Assembly: GCA_047967505.1 (NCBI GenBank)
Contig: CM106539.1
Direction: 5' to 3' (one strand)
From: Dipteris shenzhenensis
Lineage: Eukaryota; Polypodiophyta; Polypodiopsida; Gleicheniales
DNA: 64,000 nt
Shown: one piece after another, positions 1-11,278 of the stretch
How the letters are laid out: the number at the start of each line of letters is the position of its first letter
How positions within the stretch are numbered: the stretch's first letter is position 1
Made by a program: the position numbers and the translations under genes
The notes under the pieces: generated by a model
Told to the model about the DNA's origin: nothing
The model's input: only the letters and a program-made list of their open reading frames with translations
Database searches by the model: none

Positions 1-2175
1 TGACCAGAAGGTATCTACTCATCTGACCCAGTGTTCTGTAGGTCTTCCTCCTGCTGCATTTTCCTGTCACGATTTCTTCACTTCCCCTGCTTCTCCAGTC
101 AGAAATACTATGAAAACCTGGCTCATTACTGTCCTTCTCAGACCACCAGGTGTTACTCCCTATTCCTTGGTTGCTTTGGTAGATACAGGTTCTGGATTTA
201 ATATTTGTAAATATAATGCTTTGCCTAGTTATTGCTGGGAGCCTCTTCCTGAAGTCAATCACATGCATGGATCCACCATGGGTGGGGGAGTTATTGCTTG
301 CAAACGGTATGCCTCCAACATCTCCATTTCCTTAGCTGGGCATCCAACTGAAATCAATTTCTATCAATTGGAGTCATAGGGAATTGACCTGGTTATTGGC
401 AACGACTTCCTCAATCGACATTTGCCTTTTGGTTTCTCGACTGAGACTATGGTTTTAACTATTAATCATGAGCTTGTGCAACTTCCTGCTGGTCACCCAA
501 GTCCTGAGACCGTATGATGAAGATCTTGCCATTGTTAATTAGATGTCGCCCCATTGCCCACCAATACCGTGCCTCGCCAACGCCATCCCCTCCACATATT
601 CCTGCTGAATTCAGTCCTCCTCCGGATGCGCAACCTCTACTCACTGATCAGGAACTATGAGATCTTGTGAAAGATCTTGTGGCCCAAGACACAGCCAAAC
701 AGCTTCGCCGCCAAACTCATACTCTCTTGCTGTGTAATACTCTTGCTGAAATGGAGCAACAATTACTTGACCATTGCAGTGGTGATTCTCCACAAGCCTT
801 CAAGCATGTACATCATCACAAGATTGGCTTGCCTATTAGAGAAGGAGCTAAACCTTATAAGGAGAGCCCTTATGGCTTTACTGCTGAAGACCGACAACTC
901 TGCAATGAGGAAATTGCTACATTATTGCAACAAGGATTAATCAGGGAATCCACCTCAGCATGGGCAGCTGCTGCCTTTTATGTGAACAAACATTCAGAGC
1001 AAAAACGGGGTAAGAAGAGGTTGGTAATAAATTATAAACCTCTGAACAAGTGTCTGATTTCAATTTCTTACCCTCTGCCCAATAAGGAATACTTAATGCA
1101 ACAAATCAGTGGAGCCACTATCTTCTCTAAGTTAGATCTAAAAGCTGGCTTCTGGCAGATAGGTCTCTTGCCTACTGATCAGCATAAAACAGGGTTTGTA
1201 GTTCCCCAAGGCTTTTACGAATGGAGAGTGCTCCCTTTTGGCCTTAAAACTACACCAGTAGAATTCCAGCGCTACATGGACTCTATCTTTGCTCCCTACC
1301 ATGAATTTTGCTTAGTGTATATTGATGACATCTTAATCTACAGCAAAAATCCTCATCTTCATCTTCAGCACCTCCAGGTTATCCATGATCTGCTCCAACA
1401 GAAGGGCCTCGTTCTTTCTCCCTCCAAAATTCAAATTGGTAAAGCCTCCATTGATTTCTTGGGAGTACTAATTACTAATGGAACAATTCAATTACAGGAT
1501 CATGTGCTAAAAGCCCTTGCTGCTTTCCCTGCGGAGATTCGCGATTGCCATCAGCTTCAACGCTTTCTTGGGTGCTTGAATTACATATCTCCTTTCTATC
1601 AGCACCTGGCTCGAGATCGCTATCTTCTCCAACTCTGCCTCCGCAAGGATGGCCCACTCTGGGATCCAGCCCAAACCACTGCATTGGCAAATATCAAACA
1701 GCAACTCCAGTCACTGCCTCCATTAGCCATACCCTCAGCTAATGCCAATCTCATCATTGAAACTGATGCATCTGATGAGTTCTGGGGAGCTATCTTGCTC
1801 GAAAGCACTGAACCCCAACAGGAACGCATTTGTGCTTTCAGATCTGGTATTTTCCAAGGAGCAGAACGCAACTACCATTCGATTGAGAAAGAAGTCCTCG
1901 CTGTCAAAAAGGCCATCCAGAAATTGGAACTCTTTATTCTCAATAAGCCTTTTCTTGTGCGCACTGATAATCAGAATTTTCGAACCTTCTGCACGTGCAA
2001 GATTGACAAGCAGATTGGACGTGGCCGCCTTGCCAGATGGTAAGAGTTTTTCTCAATGTATGATTTCCAAGTCGAATGGAAAAAGGGTAGCACCAATATT
2101 CTCCCTGACATGCTTTCCAGAGAAGGTGCGCCCTACTGGGCCCAGCATCCCACTAAGTACTGCGCTCCACCCTAA
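1..2175 (+). pseudogene. Endogenous pararetrovirus polyprotein, protease-RT-RNase H part (variant A)
   Basis: This is the C-terminal half of the single viral polyprotein, cut by the window start. It holds the aspartic protease (DTG at 182-190), the protease-RT linker, reverse transcriptase (catalytic YIDD at 1318-1329) and RNase H (acidic ETDAS motif near 1760). It ends at TAA 2173-2175. RT copies pregenomic RNA to DNA, and RNase H removes the RNA strand. Breaks: TAG at 377-379, an 8-nt deletion near 489, TAG at 540-542, another 8-nt deletion near 570, TGA at 658-660 and TAA at 2041-2043. RT and most of RNase H stay open from 667 to 2040. Diagnostic residues such as HHHKIGLPIREGAK and ISPFYQHL place it in variant A. 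No integrase follows, which fits a caulimovirid rather than an LTR element. Confidence 0.93.
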
Positions 2176-2710
2176 CATTAGTACTTCCACTAACAAAAGT
2201 GTACAGTGAATAGACACTGTCTGGCATGCCAGATAAGACCTTCACTTTTTCCAAACCACTAACGCCCCCGGTTTGCAAAAGTAGCCCCCTGGATTGCACA
2301 CAAGCACTGGTATTCTCTTGCCCACAATTGTATATAAAGGACCCAAGTCCTTCATTCTCGGGCAGAGTCTGCCTAGAGTCCTCTTGTAAACATTTCTCTC
2401 CTCCTCGGCAATACAAGCTTGTAGTCTTCCAATCTTCAAGTCTCTTGTCTTTGTTCTGTTTTCCTTATGCCTTCGCTCGCCTCTGCACTTGAAGCTAAGA
2501 AATCGCCTATCCGGATCTTCTACTCTCTCATGTTCGCTTCCTCTCGTTCCAACCCCACCTGTGAGTCTCGCCCTGAAACGCCGTATCCTCGCTATCTCCT
2601 TCTCATTGTCATATCATCTCCTCAGTTCCATTTCGCTATCCCTCTCGATATCGTTATCGGTAATCGTTTCGTCTACCATATCTGAGCAGACGTGAGTATC
2701 GGCAAGCATT
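2176..2710 (+). promoter_or_regulatory. Pararetrovirus promoter and leader (variant A copy)
   Basis: This intergenic region follows the polyprotein stop. A short inverted repeat (ACAGTG-6 nt-CACTGT) and a 14-bp perfect palindrome (TCTGGCATGCCAGA) lie upstream of the TATA box TATATAAAGG at 2331-2340. The leader then carries an open 72-codon small ORF (2467-2685, MPSLASALEAKK...). The copy breaks at about 2710, roughly 9 nt before the primer-binding site would start. The role as pregenomic RNA promoter is inferred from TATA position and genome order; no activity is shown. Confidence 0.82.
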
Positions 2711-2824
2711 CTGCTCTGGCAAATATCAAACAATACCTCCAGTCTTTACCGCAATTAGCTATACCTTCTGTCAACGCTAATTGCGGTAAAGACTGGAGGT
2801 GTTGTTTGATATTTGCCAGAGCAG
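2711..2824. repeat. Inverted repeat (hairpin) at a fragment joint
   Basis: Arms 2711-2757 and 2778-2824 are reverse complements over 47 nt with a single mismatch, around a 20-nt spacer. Both arms derive from the RT-RNase H junction of a variant B copy and share the uncommon CCGCAATTA spelling seen in the neighbouring copy near 3840. This suggests a local copy-and-invert event. Confidence 0.9.
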
Positions 2825-2998
2825 TGGATTGGGCTGGACCCTAGACTGGACCATCCTTGCGTAGGCAGAGTTGAAGGAGATAGCGATCGCGGGCCAGGTG
2901 CTGATAGAAAGGGGCAATATAATTCAAGCACCCAAGAAAGCGTTGGAGTTGAGGACGAGATCCCGGATCTCCGCAGGAAAAGCAGCAAGGGCTTTTAA
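2778..2998 (-). pseudogene. RT/RNase H connection fragment, inverted
   Basis: About 220 bp of variant B polyprotein on the minus strand, from the thumb end of reverse transcriptase into the RT-RNase H connection. It is flanked by plus-strand viral segments and has no start, stop or catalytic motif. It overlaps the right arm of the 2711-2824 inverted repeat. It joins the next plus-strand block at about 2998 within a run of T that both sides share. Confidence 0.85.
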
Positions 2999-4299
2999 AT
3001 TTTACTGCTGAAGATCGACAACTCTGTAATGAGGAGATTGCTGCTTTATTACAACAGGGATTAATCAGGGAATCCACATCTGCTTGGGCAGCTGCTGCAT
3101 TTTATGTGAACAAACATTCGGAGCAAAAAAGGGGTAAGAAGAGGTTAGTCATAAATTATAAACCTCTCAATAAGTGTCTCATTCCAATTTCTTACCCTCT
3201 GCCCAATAAGGAATATTTAATGCAACAGATCAGCGGAGCCACGATATTTTCTAAGTTAGATCTTAAAGCTGGCTTCTGGCAGATATGCCTCTTGCCTGAG
3301 GACCAGTACAAAACTGGGTTTGTGGTCCCCCAAGGCTTTTATGAATGGACAGTGCTTCCCTTTGGCCTGAAAACTGCACCAGTGGGATTCCAGCGCTACA
3401 TGGATTCAATCTTTGCTTCCTATCATGCATTTTGCTTAGTTTATATTAATGACATCTTAATCTATAGCAAAAATCCTCATCTCCATTTGCAGCACCTCCA
3501 GGTTATCCATGATCTCCTCCAACAAAAGGGCCTGGTTCTTTCTCCCTCCAAAATTCAAATTGGTAAAGCATCTATTGACTTCTTAGGGGTTCTAATCACT
3601 AATGGAGCAATTCAACTACAGGACCATGTTTTAAAAGCCCTTACTGCTTTCCCTGCGGAGCTCCGGGATCGTCCTCAACACTAACGCTTTCTTGGGTGCT
3701 TAAATTATATTGCCCCTTTCTATCAGCACCTGGCCCGCGATCGCTATCTCCTTCAACTCTGCCTACGCAAGGATGGTCCAGTCTGGGGTCCAGTCCAATC
3801 CACTGCTCTGGCAAATATCAAACAACACCTCCAGTCTTTACCGCAATTAGCTATACCTTCTGTCAACGCTAACCTCATCATTGAAACCGATGCATCTGAT
3901 GAGTTCTGGGGTGCGATCTTACTTGAAAGCACAGCTCCACAGCAAGAACGTATTTGTGCTTTCCGATCTGGTATTTTTCAAGGAGCCAAGCACAACTATC
4001 ATTCAATCGAAAAAGAGATTTTGGCCGTCAAAAAGGCAATCCAAAAATTGGAACTCTTCATCCTGAATAAGCCTTTTCTTGTACGCATAGATAATCAAAA
4101 TTTCCGTACCTTCTGCACTCGAAAGATTGATAAGCAGATTGGACGCGGCCGTCTTGCCAGATGGCAAGAATTCTTTGCTATGTATGATTTTCAGGTTGAA
4201 TGGAAAAAGGGTAGTACCAATATTCTCCCTGATATGCTTTCCAGAGAAGGTGCGCCCTATTGGGCCCAACATCCCACTAAGTACTGTGCTCCGCCCTAA
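2999..4299 (+). pseudogene. Endogenous pararetrovirus RT-RNase H (variant B, catalytic YIDD changed to YIND)
   Basis: This copy starts inside the RT N-terminus (FTAEDRQLCNEE) and runs to the polyprotein stop TAA at 4297-4299. The RT catalytic motif reads YIND (3442-3453) because the first catalytic aspartate codon is now AAT. Loss of that metal-binding Asp is expected to abolish polymerase activity in this family. A TAA at 3682-3684 separates RT from RNase H (remaining frame about 3881-4296). The flow through the stop into promoter, leader, primer site and movement protein shows that these parts are contiguous in the viral genome. Confidence 0.92.
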
Positions 4300-5001
4300 C
4301 ACCTGTACTTCCACTAACAAAAGTGTACAGTGAATAGACACTGTCTGGCATGCCAGATAAGACCTTCACTTTTTCCAAACCACTAACGCCCCCGGTTTGC
4401 AAAAGTAGCCCCCTGGATTGCACACAAGCAATGGTGTTCTCTTGCCCACAATTGTATATAAAGGACCCAAGTCCTTCATTTCCGGGCAGAGTCTGCCTAG
4501 AGTCCTCTTGTAAACATTTCTCTCCTCCTCGGCAATACAAGCTTGTAGTCTTCCAATCTTCAAGTCTCTTGTCTATGTTCTGTTTTCCTTATGCCTTCGC
4601 TCGCCTCTGCACTTGAAGCTAAGAAATCGCCTATCCGGATCTTCTACTCTCTCATGTTCGCTTCCTCTCGCTCCAACCCCACCTAAGAGTCTCGCCTTGA
4701 AACGCCGTATCCTCGCTATCTCCTTCTCATTGTCGTATCATCTCCTCAGTTGCATTTCGCTATCCCTCTCGGTATCGTTATCGGTAATCGTTTCGTCTAC
4801 CATATCTGAGCAGACGTGAGTATCGGCAAGCATTTTGTCATTTGGTATCAGAGCCTCGTTATTGTTGTTGTGTTTCACTCGAAGAGTGTCTGGGACCCTG
4901 TCGCTGCCGCTCCCCCCTTCAGGCCAGAGGTGCCGTTTCCGTGGTTGAGCACTAGCGTGACGTGTGAAGCCAGTTTCTGTAACGTTGTTCTGTTTATCAC
5001 G
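4300..5001 (+). promoter_or_regulatory. Pararetrovirus promoter, leader and primer-site region
   Basis: This is a complete non-coding segment between a polyprotein stop and the next movement-protein start, about 700 nt. The TATATAAAGG box is at 4455-4464 and the 14-bp palindrome lies about 100 bp upstream. The leader small ORF begins at ATG 4591 but stops after 31 codons (TAA 4684-4686). A GTGAGT sequence at 4816 resembles a splice donor. The tRNA primer site follows at 4843-4855. It defines the order promoter, leader, primer site, MP start. Confidence 0.86.
4843..4855 (+). other. tRNA-Met primer-binding site
   Basis: TGGTATCAGAGCC matches the known caulimovirid consensus complementary to the 3' end of plant initiator tRNA-Met, where minus-strand DNA synthesis starts. 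It lies about 150 nt upstream of the movement-protein ATG. Confidence 0.9.
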
Positions 5002-5463
5002 ATGGCCAAGCTCTTCCGTGCTTTGTCTGCTCGCATCTCTTCTCCCCGCTCCGCCTCCACTGCTACTGAACTTACGGAGTCCAAGCACTCTTGGAATCTC
5101 CCTATTATAGATCCGGAAGAGGTCTATAAATTTTTGATGTTTCAGTACAAGGCGCTTCGCCATATTAAGATATCCGAAGTGTGTATTAATATTGCCGATG
5201 AAGGCAATACGGGCGTCTATCTCCCTCTCTTTTCCCAGTCCGAGATTGAGTCCTTCACTCGATCCGGTTACCAATATATTCACTATGGCTGTTTCGTGTT
5301 AGCCATCGAACCATTGTTTCGGTCTGGCGTTAACGCCACCTGCATGGTTAGTCTGGTTGATACTCGTCATCTGTCTATTAAAGCCGCTAGGATTGGTCTT
5401 GTCCATGGTTCTTTAAATAAAGAACCTGTATATACTGTTGTTTATCCCAACTTCAAGATGTCG
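5002..5463 (+). pseudogene. Movement protein N-terminus (truncated)
   Basis: The first 154 or so codons of the polyprotein, starting MAKLFRALSARISS. The frame is open. It contains the 30K-superfamily core with the conserved aspartate in MVSLVDTRH. Movement proteins of this family enlarge plasmodesmata for cell-to-cell spread. I chose ATG 5002 because MAKLF is the first shared methionine after the primer site, although the frame stays open upstream through that site. The copy breaks after YPNFKMS at about 5463 and meets a minus-strand copy with microhomology GATG. Confidence 0.88.
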
Positions 5464-8400
5464 ATGGCAAGATCCTCCTCATAAGGTTTCAAGACTTGGG
5501 AGACCTTGACACGAGCAGGAATTTGTACAAGCTCCTGATTGATAGTTAGAACCATTGTCTCCGTAGAGAAACCGAAAGGTAAATGTCGATTGAGGAAGTC
5601 GTTACCAATAACCAGGTCAATCCCTTGTGATTCCAATTGATAGAAATTGATTTCAGTTGGATGCCCAGCCAAGGAAATGGAGATGTTGGAGGCATACCGT
5701 TTGCAAGCAATAACACCTCCGCCCATAGTAGAACCGTGCATGTGATCGACTTCAGGAAGAGGCTCCCAACAGTAGGTAGGCAAAGCATTATATTTGCAAA
5801 TATTGAAGCCGGAACCTGTATCTACTAAAGCAACCAAAGAATAGGGAGAAACACCTGGTGGTCGGAGAAGGACAGAAATAAGCTAGGTTTTCATAGTATT
5901 TCGGACTGGGGAAGCAGGAGAAGTGAAGAAATCCTGACAAGCAAAAGCAGCAGGCGGAAGACCTGAAGAACACTGAGTGAGATGAGTGAAAACCTTCTGA
6001 TCAAGCGCATTAAGTGTAGACGTTAACTGTGTACATTGCGCCAGAATGGTAGCCGTATGGGTCTTCAAAATCGTGAGATTCTCCTGAAGCTTATGCAACT
6101 GATTAGTACAAGTAGGAAGAGACGGGGAAGTTGTAAGATTTTGTATAGGAATTTGGGTAAAAGGAGGAGGAAGGTAACTAGGCGAAGGATCAGAGGGAGT
6201 ATGGACAAAGTGCGGAGGACGAAAAACAGAGGGTCCACCAAAAGGGAGAGTAGTTAGTGGAGGAGGAACCAGGGAAGGAGGAAAAGGGAAAAAGGTTGGA
6301 GAGGGAATAGGTCGAGAGGGTCGTGGTGGTGGCGAAGGCGGCAAAGGGAAATCTGTAATGTCGAGAGATCTATCAGAACCAGAGTCGGAGTCGGAGCTTG
6401 CCAAGAGATCAATAATATTCATCGAAGGAGTATTCATAAACAAACTGATCTCTGTATCCATAGGCAAGGCTAATTGACAAGCCAAGCAATCGGGAGTGTC
6501 CGACTCGGAGCATTCATACAAAGAATCATCAGTGGCGCCTTGAGACACAACTTCCCAATTATGCGGATCATTCACCAAACTGAAAAAGCCTTTTAGTTGC
6601 TTCTGTTGAGGAGTCTTCGGTTGTTGAGGACAATCTTTAGCAAAGTGGCCTTTTTTGCCACAAATAAAACAACCAGAAGAAGATCCTGACGAAAGACGAC
6701 GCTTGCGCAAAAGGCATTGGGGTTGGCGTTGATAGCGACGGCGCCAATGTATTTTTCGGAGGCGCGGAAAAGTATTAGACCCACCGCAAGAGCACTGAGA
6801 TTTCTTGAAAGAAGCTCGTCGTTTAGAAGCAGAGTGGCGTGCGAAAGAGCCCGCAGAAGATGTAGAACAGAAATCATGATGGCCCACAAACTGCTGATAG
6901 ATAGAAGGCGAAACCAGACTAATTTCCTTGATCTTGTTCTTCAGTGTATACTCTGTACACTGCTTTCTGATATAAACCTGAACAAGCTGGAAAAGATTAG
7001 CGAATGTAAAATCAGCCACAGTTTTATGTACCTCTGTGGGTTGATTGTTGATGTTCAGGATCTTGGTCTGGCCTTCAATGAGAGAATTAACCGCTTCACC
7101 AAGCTTATGGGGAAGACTGAACAGATAATGGCGCTTGGCGGAGACGTCAGCAAAGATGCCAGCCCTATAAAATAATTGTTGGGCATGGGCATTGTATTGG
7201 GCTAACTGAAAGAGCTCGCAGAGCTTCAGAGCAAAGAATTCGTTGGAAGCCTGCGCTCGATCATCAGTGAATGTGGGCAGAAACTGATTGGTGATGGCGG
7301 CAATCAGGGCATCAGGTGCATTCGCTTGTTGTTGTGTATTCTGACTGCTGAAAATCTGTTCCTTAGATTGCTCAGACAAGAACTCCCACCAATTGGCAAG
7401 GATGCCAGTAAACCCTTTGGTTGTTTCCACAGCCGCATCGCGAGGAGACCATTTATATACATTGACCAGCGACATCATATGCCCATAAAAAATCTTCAAA
7501 ATATCCTTGATGGTTTGGGGAGAAGCACCATCCAAATTAAGCACGTACCCTGGAAAGGATTTATGTTGCAGACGGAAACGAGGTTCGCCTGCTTCGTTGA
7601 GGGTCCCGTTTGATACTCCGGCATCTGCTGATATTCAGGCATCTTGGGTACACGACCAGGAGAATTGGGGAAGAGCGGACTTGGACCACTGGCAGGTTCC
7701 TCTTTGACTGCACCTTGGTTCATGAGAGTAGGCACAGAATTGGGCTGAGGCACAGGAGACATACGAGGAACAAGAGGGGGTGCATGAGGAAGCAGAGGAT
7801 GGTCATCACTATCAGAGTCTGAATCAGGATCAGCTGGATGATCCGATCCGATTGGTCCGGGGGCAGGATGAGGAAGCAAAGGAAAGAAAAGATCAGGCTC
7901 AAGAGGAATAACTCCTCCAAGGGGAGGCCGAACAGCTGTGATGTCGGCATTATCCTGCTCCGTCCACCTAAACGCCCGGATGATGGGATGGCTGGGATCA
8001 AGCCATTCTGCAGCCTGGTCAGCATTGTAAGGCAGCTGGTTTGTAACTTCACAACCGTCAAGATAGGAAGGAAGAGTAATCATACAGAGGGGATGAAAGT
8101 TATACTGAAGAGGAGGAGCAGCATCAGAGGGGGAAAGAGTATAGGAAACAGCAGCAGAATGACAAGGGACAGGATATACAGGAGTAGCAAGAGCCGAAGT
8201 AAGCTTGTCGTCGAGCTTAGCTAGAGCAAGCTGCAGATTATAAAGAGCTAAGTGACACTCATCCAGGCTGGACTGTACTTGAATGTTATGGGCATTACAT
8301 CAGTTCAGCTGCTGTTGCTCGACAGGAACTTGAGATAATGGGACAAATGGTGAAACAACAGCAAAAGGGGAAGAGATAAGCTTACTGTCAGTATCGACGG

Positions 8401-9083
8401 TCTCTTGATAGCCGGGAAGGGACGGCCATTCGTTAGGCTGAAACATCATGAGGGGCACTTTATGTGTAATGGCCTCAAAGTTGGATTGGATGTGAGGCAC
8501 ATGGTTAACGGCAGTCTCACGGCGGTACTGGAGACTAGCATCACTGGGAAACTGGGAAGCAGTTGTTTGAGACACCCAATCACGCACCGCTTCCATTCGA
8601 GCAGAACTCTCAGGCAGAGGAGAAACTTCAGATGGAGGAGTACTGCTAATGGAAATATGGGAGGAAGCGGGAAAAGCCAGACGCATAACCTTCTTTCAGT
8701 GATCACCAGAACGGCACCGGACAATTGCACGAGTTGGTGTGTCTTCGATCGTGTACGGAACGTCTTCCTGAGAATCCACTTCATTGACTATCTGTTGATA
8801 GTCCATGTCCTATTCCGGAAGCATGGGAACCGCATCGAACTTGAACCGAGTCACCTCCGCATTGGTGGCTCCATAAAGAATGCATTCGTCAGGGGAGCGG
8901 ATATTGCGAGGGATCGGATTGATCGTGGACACCAGGTAGTTGACGCAACGGGCATGAATCGCACAATGTTCCGACCTGGGTTTCATCTGCAGCCCTTTGA
9001 CATGGACATACAAACGGAGGGCTGTGGAGAGATGAGGATCTGCTAAAGACATCTTGAAGTTGGGATAAACAACAGTATATACA
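5464..9083 (-). pseudogene. Pararetrovirus polyprotein, MP C-terminus through protease (variant B)
   Basis: Read from 9083 downward: C-terminal movement protein (MSLADPHLSTALRLYVHVKGLQ), linker, coat protein (7600-6690), CCHC zinc knuckle CFICGKKGHFAKDC (6630-6671), proline/serine-rich linker and aspartic protease to 5464. The coat protein packages the genome, and the zinc knuckle binds nucleic acid. Breaks in reading order: TAG about 8807, TGA about 8687, TGA 8297-8299, a 1-nt deletion near 7612 and TAG 5883-5885. The 5464 end lies just past the purine-rich GAGGAGGATC tract. The TGA at 8297 also occurs at the equivalent site 15,757. Confidence 0.9.
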
Positions 9084-10467
9084 TCCCCTCTGTATGATTA
9101 CTCTTCCTTCTTATCTTGACGGTTGTGACGTTACAGACCAGCTGCCTTACAATGCTGAACAGGCTGCAGAATGACTTGATCCCAGCCATCCCATCATCCG
9201 GGCGTTTAGGTGGACGGAGCAGGATAATGCCGACATCACAGCTGTTCGGCCTCCCCTTGGAGGAGTTATTCCTCTTGAGCCTGATCTTTTCTTTCCTTTG
9301 CTTCCTCATCCTACCCCCGGACCAATCGGATTGGATCATCCAGCTGATCCTGATTCAGACTCTGATAGTGATGACCATCCTCTGCTTCCTCATGCACCCC
9401 CTCTTGTTCCTCGTATGTCTCCTGTGCCTCAGCCCAATTCTGTGCCTACTCTCATGAACCAAGGTGCAGTCAAAGAGGAACCTACCAGTGGTCCAAGCTC
9501 CCTTTTTCCCAATGCTCCTGGTCGTGTACCCAAGATGCCTGAATATCAGCAAATGCCGGAGTATACTGATGGGACCCTCAATGAAGCAGGTGAACTGCGT
9601 TTCCGCCTGCAATATAAATGTTTTCCAGGGTATGTGCTTAATTTGGATGGTGCGTCGCCCCAAGCTATTAAGGATATTTTAAAGATATTTTATGGGCATA
9701 TGATGTCATTGGTCAATGTATATAAATGGTCTCCTCGCGATGCGGCTGTGGAAACAACCAAAGGGTTTACTGGCATCCTTGCCAATTGGTGGGAATTCCT
9801 ATCAGAGGAATCTAAGGAACAGATTTTTAGCAGTCAGGATGCACACCAACAAGCAAATGCACCTGATGCTTTGATTGCAGCCATCACCAATCAGTTCCTG
9901 CCCACATTCACCGATGATCGCGCTCAGGCTTCAAATGAATTCTTTGCTCTGAAGCTCTGTGATGTCTTTCAGTTAGCCCAATACAATGCTCACGCCCAAC
10001 AATTGGTTTATCGGGCCGGCATTTTTGCTGACGTCTCCGCCAAGCGCCACTATCTCTTTAGCCTTCCATATAAACTTGGTGAAGCGGTGAACTCTCTCAT
10101 TGAAGGCCAGACAAAGATTCTCAATATCAACAATCAGCCGACTGAGGTACATAAACCTGTGGCTGATTTTACATTTGCTAATCTTTTCCAGCTTGTTCAG
10201 GTTTATATCCGCAAGCAGTGTACAGAGTATTCGCTCAAGAACAAGATCAAGGAAATTAGTCTGGTTTCTCCATCTATTTGTCAGCAGTTTGTAGGACATC
10301 ATGATTTCTGTTCTACATCCTCCTCGGGCTATCTCGCACGACACTCTGCTTCTCGCCGACGAGCTTCTTTCAAGAAATCCCAGTGCTCTTGTGATAAAGC
10401 AAGTTCTTTCCCGCGCCTCCGCAAGCTGCATTGGCGCCGTCGCTATCAACGCCGACCCCAACGCTTT
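9084..10467 (+). pseudogene. Linker and coat-protein segment (variant A)
   Basis: It starts at PLCMITLPSYLDG in the MP-CP linker and runs through the acidic DSDSDSDDHPLLP stretch and the coat protein core (YVLNLDGASPQ...ILANWWEFLSEESKEQI). It ends in the basic region RRRYQRRPQRF, just before the zinc knuckle. TGA at 9172-9174 replaces a Trp codon. From 9298 the frame is open to 10,515. EESKEQIFSSQDAHQQ and CDKASSFPRLRKLHW are variant A markers. At about 10,467 it is fused to a movement-protein fragment in another frame. Confidence 0.88.
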
Positions 10468-10682
10468 CCCATACCTGCTGGAATGGGACATGGACTATCA
10501 ACAGATAGTCAATGAAGTTGATTCTCAAGAAGCACCGTATATGATCGAAGACACACCAACTCGTGCCATTGTCCGGCGCTGTTCTGGTGATCATACGAAG
10601 AAGGTTATGCGCCTGGCCTTTCCCGCTTCGTCTCATATTTCGATTAGCAGTACTCCTCCTTCTGAAGTTCCTGAGAGTCTGC
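10468..10682 (+). pseudogene. Movement-protein C-terminal fragment (variant A)
   Basis: A short MP piece (EWDMDYQQIVNEVDSQEAPYMIEDTPTRAIV region, variant A) joined directly behind coat-protein sequence, reversing the genome order. One extra G near 10,480 shifts the frame. It ends near the MP-linker boundary (SEVPES), where a GAGTCTG microhomology joins it to the next fragment. Confidence 0.85.
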
Positions 10683-10730
10683 CTCAGGATCAGCTGGATG
10701 ATCCGATCCGATTGGTCCGGGGGCAGGATG
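10683..10730 (-). pseudogene. 48-bp templated filler from the MP-CP linker
   Basis: About 48 bp identical to the minus-strand linker sequence near 7827-7870. It is inserted between an MP fragment and a leader that starts inside the primer site. Its size and perfect match suggest filler copied during end joining. Confidence 0.75.
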
Positions 10731-11278
10731 TACCAAATGACAAAACGCTTGCCTATACTCACGTCTGCTCAGATATGGTAAACGAAACGATTACCGATAA
10801 CGATACCGAGAGGGATAGCGAAATGGAACTGAGGAGATGATATGACAATGAGAAGGAGATAGCGAGGATACGGCGTTTCAGGGCGAGACTCACAGGTGGC
10901 GTTGGAGCGAGAGGAAGCGAACATGAGAGAGTAGAAGATCTGGATAGGCGATTACTTAGCTTCAAGTGCAGAGGCGAGCGAAGGCATAAGGAAAACAGAA
11001 CAAAGACAAGAGACTTGAAGATTGGAAGACTACAAGCTTGTATTGCCGAGGAGGAGAGAAATGTTTACAAGAGGACTCTAGGCAGACTCTGCCCGAGACT
11101 GAAGGACTTGGGTCCTTTATATACAATTGTGGGCAAGAGAATACCAGTGCTTGTGTGCAATCTAGGGGGCTACTTTTGCAAACCGGGGGCGTTAGTGGTT
11201 TGGAAAAAGTGAAGGTCTTATCTGGCATGCCAGACAGTGTCTATTCACTGTACACTTTTGTTAGTGGAAGTACAGATG
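10731..11278 (-). promoter_or_regulatory. Leader and promoter (variant B), cut inside the primer site
   Basis: Reading leftward from the polyprotein stop (TAA at 11,279-11,281): palindrome TCTGGCATGCCAGA near 11,220, TATA box (reverse complement at 11,114-11,123), then the leader. The leader small ORF is broken early by an AAG-TAA change after MPSLASALEAK. The copy ends at 10,731, after the first five bases of the primer site. Confidence 0.82.

Noticed and set aside
1742-2209. 155-codon frame overlapping RNase H
   Set aside because: A shadow of the RNase H frame, with low-complexity Ser/Leu content and no known motif.
2226-2492. 88-codon frame over the TATA region (MPDKTFTFSKPL...), open in most copies
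   Set aside because: It spans the promoter and transcription start, so it could not be read from the pregenomic RNA. All intergenic copies are close in sequence, so openness is weak evidence.
2489-2695. 68-codon frame MKLRNRLSGSS... overlapping the leader small ORF
   Set aside because: It overlaps the 72-codon ORF in another frame; both cannot easily be conserved for function, and the other has the earlier start.
7838-8224. 128-codon basic frame antisense to the linker, recurring in many copies
   Set aside because: Antisense shadow of the acidic linker; the Arg/Lys content mirrors Ser/Asp codons on the other strand.
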